NCBI GenBank assembly: GCA_964477525.1
Contig: CAYZHY010000090.1
Coordinates: forward strand, 1 to 15,588
Source of the DNA: PCC-9228 sp964477525
Lineage (GTDB): Bacteria; Cyanobacteriota; Cyanobacteriia; Cyanobacteriales; PCC-9228
Direction of reading: 5' to 3'
Length of the DNA: 15,588 nucleotides
In this document: in pieces, positions 6,846 through 13,062 of the stretch
Layout: each line of letters opens with the position of its first letter
Numbering within the stretch: position 1 is the first letter of the stretch
The notes under the pieces: model-generated
The model's database searches: none
What the model saw: the letters and a program-made list of their open reading frames with translations, nothing else
Told to the model about the DNA's origin: nothing
Program-made: the position numbers and the translations under genes

Positions 6846-7712
6846 CTAGGGTAAGTTTAATTCTTGCAGCAACCAAAATCCCGCAAAAGATTCGGAATTG
6901 GGGTCAGATTGAATGGCTATGAAATGAAGACCGTCAGCTTTTTCCTTCAACTGCTCAAACCCTTGTGCTTCGCTACGGGTGCTGTCATCGTTCAGCTGCG
7001 CCAAAATCCAAGCTTCGCTAACCCCAGTAGCCAACACCAACTGCGACGTAGAGGCATGAAACTGAATGGCATCGAGTTCCAAACCAGACATCCAAGCTGC
7101 CAATGGTGTGGCACGACGGGAAAAGATAATAAATCCCGGAACCTGCGTTTCGGGATCGATATCTAGCAGCGATAGTGGAAAAGCCTCGCCAAAGGAGATA
7201 TCCCATTCGGGCATTTGTTCGAATTCCTGGGCTGGCAAACTGACAAATCCCCATTTTTCGCCTCGCATGGCATCCGGTAAAGGCTGGGGCGTTGGTGGAT
7301 TGAAACTAACCCCCGGCGCATTCATCGCCGATTCCTGGAAATTGGGGTCTTGGGGATACACCTTTTCCATGCGGTCTTGAAGCCAGCGACTGAGAGCAAC
7401 GGTTCGCTGGCTGGGAACCGCTTGCAATCCCATATCTTTGCAAGCTTTGCTAATCATGTTGTTCATTTGCCGCCGAAAAAAGCGGAGTCTGACTGGCGGT
7501 GACGGTGCTTGGTCGATGGCTTCTTGCAAAGCAGAGGTCAGCCAGATGGAGTTTACCTCGCTGCTGGAACAAGATTTGGCAAAGTAAAATAACGAATCCG
7601 GATCGCGTCCGACTTCCATCGGACTTTCGCAGACCAAAAGTTCCCAAATTTTTTTGTTATTTTCGTCCACAATGGGACGCGAGTAGAAGTCGAGTTCCCA
7701 AGTAGTACCCAT
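6846..7712 (-). CDS. Tab2/Atab2-like RNA-binding protein (DUF1092)
   Basis: The 288 residues match the Tab2/Atab2 family throughout: WELDFYSRPI (5-14) near the start, then KKIWELLVCES (20-30), RLRFFRRQM (75-83), KACKDMGLQAVPSQR (89-103), EKWGFVSLP (152-160), LAAWMSGLEL (204-213), GLHFIAIQSD (261-270) and GFWLL (278-282). In Chlamydomonas Tab2 is needed for translation of the photosystem I psaB mRNA, and Arabidopsis ATAB2 for synthesis of both photosystems in light. Cyanobacterial homologues are presumed to be RNA-binding, but their targets are less clear. The ATG at 7712 puts WELDF at the usual place; the ribosome binding site is weak. It is the first gene of a probable pair with the pmbA-like gene and is divergent from mnmA. 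Confidence 0.9.
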   Translation of the reverse strand: MGTTWELDFYSRPIVDENNKKIWELLVCESPMEVGRDPDSLFYFAKSCSSSEVNSIWLTSALQEAIDQAPSPPVRLRFFRRQMNNMISKACKDMGLQAVPSQRTVALSRWLQDRMEKVYPQDPNFQESAMNAPGVSFNPPTPQPLPDAMRGEKWGFVSLPAQEFEQMPEWDISFGEAFPLSLLDIDPETQVPGFIIFSRRATPLAAWMSGLELDAIQFHASTSQLVLATGVSEAWILAQLNDDSTRSEAQGFEQLKEKADGLHFIAIQSDPNSESFAGFWLLQELNLP

Positions 7713-7857
7713 ATGTCTGGTTTTGTTAATGTGCCCGATTCTTTATGATACATGGGGTGGCTGTAGGGACCAACGTCAATCGCCACTAGCCATCACTGGC
7801 CCATATACGTTACTTTAGAAACACAACTGTTGCATTTGAAAGGTTTCGGCAAAAACA

Positions 7858-8967
7858 ATGACTAAGGTAGTGGTAGGTCTGTCTGGGGGCGTCGATAGTT
7901 CCACAACGGCAGCCATTCTCCACAATCAAGGATACGAAGTGGTGGGGATGACCCTTTGGTTAATGAAAGGCAAAGGTCAATGCTGTTCGGAAGGTATGGT
8001 TGATGCTGCCTATATTTGCGAACAGCTAGGCATTCCCCATCACGTGGTAGATACCCGAGATGTATTTCAAGAAAAGATTTTAGATTTTTTGGTGGAAGGG
8101 TACTCTTCCGGTGTTACGCCCCTGCCTTGTTCCCAGTGCAATAAAAACGTGAAATTCTCTTCCATGTTGGCTTATGCCCGCAATGAGTTGGGCATCGATC
8201 GCATTGCGACGGGGCACTATGCCAGAATCCACTACGACGAAGCGACCCAACGATACCAACTGCGGCGGGCTGTGGATCCGGAAAAAGACCAGTCGTATTT
8301 CCTCTACGATATGCCCCAAGAGTTGCTATCTCGGTGCTTGTTTCCCCTAGGAGACCAACTCAAAAGCAAAACCCGAGAAATGGCTGCTCAGTACCAATTG
8401 CACACCGCCAGCAAGCCAGAAAGTCAAGATTTGTGCCTGGCAGACCATTACGGTTCCATGCGCAAATTCTTAGACCAATACATCGACCATCAGCAAGGAG
8501 AAATTGTCGATACCGAAGGCAAGGTATTGGGCACCCACAACGGCATCCATCAATTTACCATCGGCCAGCGCAAAGGATTGGGCATAGCCGCTGGCAAACC
8601 CTTGTACGTCATTGCCTTGGATGCTGACAACAATCGGGTCATTGTCGGCGATCGCGACAGTGCCCACAATCAAACTTGTTCGGTAGCTAGTGTCAACTGG
8701 GTATCCATTGACCAACCCACAGAACCTATCCGCGCGCAAGTACAAGTGCGCTATCGCACCAAGCCAGCGAATGCTACGATTACGCCTCAAGGCGACAGCG
8801 TGCAAATTACCTTTGACGAACCGCAATTTAGCATTACACCCGGTCAAGCAGCGGTTTGGTACGACGGCGACTTGTTGTTAGGCGGTGGGGTCATCGAACG
8901 TCCAAAAACAAACACTCAGGCGGAAACCGGCGCTTGGGAAACTGTCCAAATGGCAGCAGAAAAATAA
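7858..8967 (+). CDS. mnmA: tRNA-specific 2-thiouridylase MnmA
   Basis: MnmA adenylates U34 in the anticodon of tRNA-Lys, -Glu and -Gln and inserts sulfur to make 2-thiouridine, which steadies codon reading. The 369-residue protein is full length. It has the PP-loop SGGVDSS (9-15), a first catalytic-type Cys in PCSQCNKNVKF (Cys94, with Cys91 forming CxxC), ATGHYAR (117-123), DQSYFLY (144-150), and a second catalytic-type Cys in SQDLCLADH (Cys193). The C-terminal beta-barrel contains FTIGQRKGLGI and RYRTKP. ATG 7858 gives the standard MTKVVVGLSGG start, with AAAGG about 15 nt upstream. The extra Cys in CxxC and the Cys42-Cys43 pair are notable for the sulfur chemistry. sat follows 93 bp after the stop by the start chosen here. 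Confidence 0.96.
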   Translation: MTKVVVGLSGGVDSSTTAAILHNQGYEVVGMTLWLMKGKGQCCSEGMVDAAYICEQLGIPHHVVDTRDVFQEKILDFLVEGYSSGVTPLPCSQCNKNVKFSSMLAYARNELGIDRIATGHYARIHYDEATQRYQLRRAVDPEKDQSYFLYDMPQELLSRCLFPLGDQLKSKTREMAAQYQLHTASKPESQDLCLADHYGSMRKFLDQYIDHQQGEIVDTEGKVLGTHNGIHQFTIGQRKGLGIAAGKPLYVIALDADNNRVIVGDRDSAHNQTCSVASVNWVSIDQPTEPIRAQVQVRYRTKPANATITPQGDSVQITFDEPQFSITPGQAAVWYDGDLLLGGGVIERPKTNTQAETGAWETVQMAAEK

Positions 8968-9047
8968 AATGTGCCGAACGTCGCTGTAGAAAGTAGGATA
9001 AAAGGTGAGAAAAACCGAAATGGTTTTTGGTTGTTGTCGTTAACAGC

Positions 9048-9054
9048 AAGAGGA
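9048..9054 (+). promoter_or_regulatory. Ribosome binding site deciding the sat start
   Basis: AAGAGGA stands 6 nt before TTG 9061. The upstream alternative, GTG 8971, is preceded only by AAATAAAAT at the end of mnmA and has no purine-rich site. This favours the TTG. Confidence 0.6.
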
Positions 9055-9060
9055 ATCACC

Positions 9061-10233
9061 TTGAACCAGAACAAAGAGGAGATTATCGCTCCCCACGGGG
9101 GCCATTTGGTCCAGCGCGTTGCTACGCCTGAAGAAAAACAAGAGTTCCTCGACCAAGCCTCACGTTTGCCGCGGGTACGTCTGAGCGAGCGATCGCTATC
9201 CGACCTGGTCACGATCGCTATTGGCGGTTTTAGTCCGTTGGCTGGGTTTATGGACTCGGATGATTACGAGTCTGTCGTTCGCGAAATGCGTTTGGCAAAC
9301 GGTTTACCTTGGTCGATTCCCATTACCTTACCGGTTTCCGAAGAAGTCGCCGATTCCCTCTCTGAAGGAAAATGGGTGCGCCTCGACGATCCCAACGGAC
9401 GATTTGTCGGTGTTCTGGAACTGACGCAAAAATATAGCTACAACAAAGCCCACGAGGCGATAAACGTTTATCGCACCGACGATACCAACCACCCCGGAGT
9501 CAAAGCCCTCTACGACCAAGGGTCCATGTATCTAGCCGGACCGGTTTGGCTGCTAGAACGGGAACCCCATCCCCAATTTCCCGATTACCAAATCGACCCC
9601 GCCGAATCCCGGCGCTTGTTTAAAGAAAGAGGATGGAAAACTGTGGTTGGCTTCCAAACCCGCAATCCCATCCACCGCGCCCACGAATACATTCAAAAAT
9701 GTGCCCTGGAAGTGGTTGATGGCTTGTTTTTGCATCCGTTGGTAGGTGTCACCAAAAGCGATGACATCCCAGCGGACGTGCGCATGCGTTGTTACGAAAT
9801 TATGATTAATAAATATTTTCCTCAAGAACGGGTGATTATGGCCATTAACCCAGCTTCCATGCGCTATGCCGGACCGCGAGAAGCCATTTTCCATGCCCTC
9901 GTCCGTAAAAACTACGGTTGTACTCATTTTATTGTCGGTCGCGACCACGCTGGTGTCGGTGATTATTACGGCACCTTCGACGCTCAGAAAATTTTCGACG
10001 AATTCGAGCCTTCGGAACTGGGAATTACCCCCATGAGGTTCGAACACGCTTTTTACTGCACCATTACCAAGCAAATGGCTACCGTCAAAACCAGTCCCAG
10101 CACTCCCGAACAGCGCGTTCACTTTTCGGGAACCAAAGTACGAGAAATGCTGCGTCGCGGCGAACTACCACCACCAGAATTCTCTCGTCCGGAGGTTGCT
10201 GCCGAACTAGCTAGTGCCATGCAACAGAAATAA
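9061..10233 (+). CDS. sat: Sulfate adenylyltransferase (ATP sulfurylase)
   Basis: The enzyme makes adenosine 5'-phosphosulfate and pyrophosphate from ATP and sulfate, the first step of sulfate assimilation, in the cytosol. From the TTG at 9061 the protein has 390 residues, the usual length of the single-domain form. APHGGHLVQRV (10-20) begins close to the N-terminus as in relatives. Active-site blocks are GFQTRNPIHRAHE (197-209), with QTRNP and HRAH, MRYAGPREAIFHALVRKNYG (267-286) and GRDHAGVG (293-300); SGTKVREMLR lies at 356-365. There is no APS kinase domain. Where many bacterial enzymes have zinc-binding Cys pairs, this one has FYCTITKQMATVKT, without them. The open frame extends upstream to GTG 8971, but those 30 extra residues look non-coding. 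A G-rich repeat follows the stop. Confidence 0.95.
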   Translation: MNQNKEEIIAPHGGHLVQRVATPEEKQEFLDQASRLPRVRLSERSLSDLVTIAIGGFSPLAGFMDSDDYESVVREMRLANGLPWSIPITLPVSEEVADSLSEGKWVRLDDPNGRFVGVLELTQKYSYNKAHEAINVYRTDDTNHPGVKALYDQGSMYLAGPVWLLEREPHPQFPDYQIDPAESRRLFKERGWKTVVGFQTRNPIHRAHEYIQKCALEVVDGLFLHPLVGVTKSDDIPADVRMRCYEIMINKYFPQERVIMAINPASMRYAGPREAIFHALVRKNYGCTHFIVGRDHAGVGDYYGTFDAQKIFDEFEPSELGITPMRFEHAFYCTITKQMATVKTSPSTPEQRVHFSGTKVREMLRRGELPPPEFSRPEVAAELASAMQQK

Positions 10234-10248
10234 ATAACTCGCAAAAAA

Positions 10249-10348
10249 GCATGGGTGCATGGGAATATGGAGGCATGGATATGTGGGAGAATGGGATTTT
10301 GAGCAAAACCATCATTGGCCCCATCTCCCCACCTCCCGATCTTCCTCC
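10249..10348. repeat. G-rich/C-rich inverted spacer repeat, copy 2
   Basis: A G-rich arm of GCATGGG-like units (10249-10297) is followed after about 20 nt by a C-rich arm (10319-10348). GTGGGAGAATGGG (10283-10295) is nearly the reverse complement of CCCCATCTCCCCAC (10319-10332). Unit type and arrangement match the copies at 5244-5306 and 12860-13056. It fills most of the 202-bp spacer between sat and the caspase-like gene. Confidence 0.6.
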
Positions 10349-10369
10349 TAGACGAACAAGCCACCGATG

Positions 10370-10407
10370 GCGATGGTCCGAAGGACCGGTGCTAGAGGCA
10401 CCATCGC
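10370..10407 (+). other. Perfect three-way-junction element in the leader of the caspase-like gene
   Basis: The 38 bases divide exactly into an outer stem GCGAT (10370-10374) / ATCGC (10403-10407) enclosing two side-by-side hairpins. The first is GGTCC-GAA-GGACC (10375-10387) and the second GGTGC-TAGAG-GCACC (10388-10402). No base is left unpaired at the junction. It ends 28 nt before the chosen ATG at 10436. It could be a dispersed DNA repeat able to form a cruciform, or an RNA structure in the 5' leader. Confidence 0.55.
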
Positions 10408-10435
10408 GGGTCCGTACAGACAAATACAGCCAATC

Positions 10436-12733
10436 ATGAAACGACGGGAATTTGTCCAGACAGCCAGTTGGATATTAGCAACGCTGGGGCTAGAATCGGC
10501 GGGATTGGTACCTTTTGGGCAACGCTACCATCGAGCACTTGCGGTACCCAGTCGGCGCAAGTTGGCGTTGTTGGTAGGAATCAACGCATACGCCAAATCT
10601 CCCCTCAAAGGGTGCCTCCAAGATTTGCAGTTGCAAAAACAATTGCTGGTCCATCGCTTTGGGTTTGCCCCGGAAGACGTCGTTCTCCTGAGTGATGGTG
10701 CGGCAACAAGAGCGAAACTGGAAGAAACGTTTGAGAAACATTTGCATGGGCAGGCTGGCGAACAAGATTTGGTGCTGTTTCATTTCAGTGGCTACGGTCG
10801 CCAGTTATTTGAGAGTTCCCAGACAGACAGCCAAAAGCAGGAATCTCTAGCGAATAGCACGATTTGGCGAAATCGAGCTTTGGTTTTAGCCGGCGATGGT
10901 TCCTCCAATTCCAGTGCTGCGGACCATCGCCCCAATTTGCCCCTCAACGAGTTGTGGTCGTGGATGCATCGGTTACCAGCCCAACATCTGGTGACGGTGT
11001 TGGATACGAGTTTTAACTATCCTGGAAACGCCACCCAAGGTTTGTTGCGCGTTCGCGCTTTACCTGCTCTCAAGGACGAACCATCTGCGGCCGAGTTGGC
11101 AACCGAGTCGAAAGGTTCTCCCACCAAACCACCAGGATTGGTATTTTTGGCGGCTGATGCTACGCAATTTGCGGTGGAAGCTCATTGGTACGGTTTTTGG
11201 GCTGGTCTGTTGAGCTATACCTTGACACAAAATCTATGGTGTGGTAAAAGTACAGACTTTTTCCCGCGCCTGCTACAACGCAGTGCCTCTGCCGTTCAGC
11301 AGGTTTGGCAGTACCAAAAACCCCAACTGTGGTTGCCCAGTAGCAAGGATCGGCCGGAGGTGGAACGCCCCAAATCCTACTTCACTTTAGATACTTGGTT
11401 TTTTCCGCACCACCAAGTTCCAGAAGGGGTAGACGGTGCCATTACTGGAATTGATACCAAAAACAATACGGCTACCTTATGGTTGGGAGGGTTGCCGGGT
11501 TTGGTCTTGGAAAACTATGGCAGTTCTTCTGTATTTGCCTTGGTTCCCAGCAGTACGGAGTCCAAAGCCACTGCAACCAAAGTACAAGCGATCGCCCGCG
11601 AAGGCCTGCAAGCCCAGGTTCAAACTTGGCAAAAACCCGCTCAAGAAAGCCAATCCTCTTCCAAAAGTGCTTCTATCAATTCCCTACAAGTAGGACAGCT
11701 AGCCACGGAATACATTCGTGTGATTCCTCGTTCTGTGAGCTTGACAGTAGCGCTAGACACTGCCTTGCAGCGCATCGAACGAGTAGACGCGACCAGTGCC
11801 TTTTCTTACTATACAGAAATTTCTGCCATTGTTGCTGGCGAACAACCTGCTGACTACCTTTTTAGTCGCGTGCAGTTGGACCAACTGGCCGGTCCCACCA
11901 CTGCTTTACTATCGCCGGTACAAGGAAGCTATGCCTTATTTTCCCCAGCCCAAGAGTTAATTCCCAATACCGCCGGTCAGGGAGGCGAAGCCATTAAAAC
12001 GGCTGTCCAGCGGTTGCTCCCTCGTTTGAAAACGTTGCAAGCCATGAAACTACTGCGTTTGACCAACAACGTCAGTTCTTCGCGACTGGGCATTCGAGCT
12101 ACTCTCACCGCCGGTAATGGCAATCGCCAGCAAGTACTGCTGTCTCAAGAAACCAGACGAGTGACTGAAAACCAGCCGGAACGGGGAGCTTCTGGTGTAG
12201 GAAAAGTAGAATCGGGATTTGTTGCCATGCCTGTGGGAACAGAAGTGCAATTTCAGTTAGAAAATATCTCCGATAAACCGGTTCATTTTCTCTTTTTTGG
12301 ACTTAATACCAATGCCAAAGCGATCGCATTATGTCCGTTTCCCTTAACTTCCTCTACCCAAACCCAAGATTTATTGAGCTATGCCATCCAACCAGGGGAA
12401 ATTATGACCTTCCCCGTTCCTTCTTCTTCTTATGAATGGAAGCTGCCCGGTCCCCCAGGACTGACGGAAACCTTATTGGTATGTAGCCGTTCTCCTTTCA
12501 AAAACGCGATCGAACATCTCAAAGTTGCCCAACACAGCAGCGTTGCCGGTCGCCCCATCGGACCTTTGAGCAATGCCCTAGAAATCGCACAAGCCATTTT
12601 ACAAGACCTACACGAAGCCAGTACCCCAGCCGCCCAACAAGTAGGCGTTTCTTCCGATTACTACGCCTTTGATATGGATGCTTGGGCTAGTTTTAGTTTT
12701 CCGTATCGGTTGGTGAGTAATACCATTTCCTGA
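10436..12733 (+). CDS. Tat-exported caspase-like (peptidase C14) DUF4384 protein with Tyr-Ser pseudo-active site
   Basis: The 765-residue product starts with a twin-arginine signal: MKRREFVQ, a hydrophobic stretch (11-27), and a possible cleavage site after ALA (34-36), so it should act beyond the cytoplasmic membrane. A caspase-fold domain (about 41-300) begins RKLALLVGINAY. The usual SGHG carries Tyr at the catalytic His position (FHFSGYG, Tyr120). The usual DSCHSG is DTSFNYPG (190-197), with Ser192 for the catalytic Cys. It should therefore be proteolytically dead. Similar Tyr-Ser pseudo-orthocaspases are known in cyanobacteria. A linker and a DUF4384-type beta domain (about 545-690) follow, with GTEVQFQLENISDKPVHFLFFG (601-622). 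The frame opens upstream at ATG 10367, but only ATG 10436 gives the Tat signal. No Shine-Dalgarno sequence is seen. The last three codons and the stop lie in a MITE-like terminal repeat. Confidence 0.9.
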   Translation: MKRREFVQTASWILATLGLESAGLVPFGQRYHRALAVPSRRKLALLVGINAYAKSPLKGCLQDLQLQKQLLVHRFGFAPEDVVLLSDGAATRAKLEETFEKHLHGQAGEQDLVLFHFSGYGRQLFESSQTDSQKQESLANSTIWRNRALVLAGDGSSNSSAADHRPNLPLNELWSWMHRLPAQHLVTVLDTSFNYPGNATQGLLRVRALPALKDEPSAAELATESKGSPTKPPGLVFLAADATQFAVEAHWYGFWAGLLSYTLTQNLWCGKSTDFFPRLLQRSASAVQQVWQYQKPQLWLPSSKDRPEVERPKSYFTLDTWFFPHHQVPEGVDGAITGIDTKNNTATLWLGGLPGLVLENYGSSSVFALVPSSTESKATATKVQAIAREGLQAQVQTWQKPAQESQSSSKSASINSLQVGQLATEYIRVIPRSVSLTVALDTALQRIERVDATSAFSYYTEISAIVAGEQPADYLFSRVQLDQLAGPTTALLSPVQGSYALFSPAQELIPNTAGQGGEAIKTAVQRLLPRLKTLQAMKLLRLTNNVSSSRLGIRATLTAGNGNRQQVLLSQETRRVTENQPERGASGVGKVESGFVAMPVGTEVQFQLENISDKPVHFLFFGLNTNAKAIALCPFPLTSSTQTQDLLSYAIQPGEIMTFPVPSSSYEWKLPGPPGLTETLLVCSRSPFKNAIEHLKVAQHSSVAGRPIGPLSNALEIAQAILQDLHEASTPAAQQVGVSSDYYAFDMDAWASFSFPYRLVSNTIS

Positions 12734-12842
12734 ATAGTATGCAAGAAATAATAGGGGCATTTTTTAGGAGCGCTCACGCGTTGCGCCCCTACCAGGGAAA
12801 TCGAAAAATCCCAAAAAAATTATTTTTTTCAGAAATGGTATA
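12721..12842. mobile_element. MITE-like element with terminal inverted repeats, overlapping the caspase-like gene's 3' end
   Basis: ATACCATTTCCTGAA (12720-12734) is the reverse complement of TTCAGAAATGGTAT (12828-12841) apart from one extra C. AGTAA flanks both sides (12716-12720 and 12843-12847), a possible 5-bp target duplication. Inside are the palindrome TAGGGGC...GCCCCTA and an A7/T7 palindrome. There is no coding capacity, so if mobile it would depend on a transposase supplied elsewhere. The left end contains the codons for Thr-Ile-Ser and the TGA stop of the upstream gene. Mobility is inferred from structure only. Confidence 0.5.
12752..12829. terminator. Stacked palindromes, possible bidirectional terminator between convergent genes
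   Basis: TAGGGGC (12752-12758) pairs with GCCCCTA (12785-12791) and encloses the palindrome GAGCGCTC (12768-12775). Next, GGGA (12795-12798) pairs with TCCC (12809-12812). Then AAAAAAAT (12813-12820) and ATTTTTTT (12822-12829) form a palindrome that gives a T run on either strand. The block lies between the converging caspase-like and beta-CASP genes and is part of the MITE-like element. Confidence 0.4.
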
Positions 12843-12859
12843 AGTAAGAGGAGAAAAAG

Positions 12860-13056
12860 AGCATGGGAGCATGGGGGCATGGGAGACAAAATTCCCTACA
12901 AATGCGGCGGTAAGCCGGGCAACCGCACCGAGATTGCCCCTCCAGGAAAATTGTGGTTTCTTCATGTCGGATTTGGAATCGTTGAACTCGATCTATGTAC
13001 TTTTCTATCTCCCAAGCTCCCAATCTCCCACGCTCGGTACGCTCCCCTCTTCCCAT
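12860..13056. repeat. G-rich/C-rich inverted spacer repeat, copy 3 (long loop)
   Basis: Left arm: GCATGGGAGCATGGGGGCAT (12861-12880) and on to GGGAGAC (12881-12887). Right arm: several CTCCCA units (13007-13050) followed by TCTTCCCATC. About 120 bp between the arms hold no gene I recognise. The right arm, read on the minus strand, contains CCGAGCGTGGGAGA, as in copy 1. It ends just after the stop of the beta-CASP gene, so transcripts from either side may run into it. Confidence 0.55.
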
Positions 13057-13062
13057 CAAAAC

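Noticed and set aside
7723..7749. Promoter-like TTGTTA / TATGAT pair upstream of mnmA
   Set aside because: The 15-nt spacing is short and the -35 match is poor. A promoter must lie in this divergent spacer, but I cannot place it with confidence.
8971..9060. N-terminal extension of sat from GTG 8971
   Set aside because: No ribosome site and no family-like sequence. TTG 9061 has AAGAGGA and gives the normal protein length.
10367..10435. N-terminal extension of the caspase-like gene from ATG 10367
   Set aside because: The 23 extra residues are encoded mostly by the three-way-junction repeat and would bury the twin-arginine signal that begins at ATG 10436.
10249..13056. Tandem G-rich units considered as a CRISPR array
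   Set aside because: The units are 7-8 nt, without spacers of constant length, and no cas genes are present.
12829..13059. 76-residue minus-strand frame across the G-rich repeat
   Set aside because: It is a translation of the spacer repeat and has no protein-like features.
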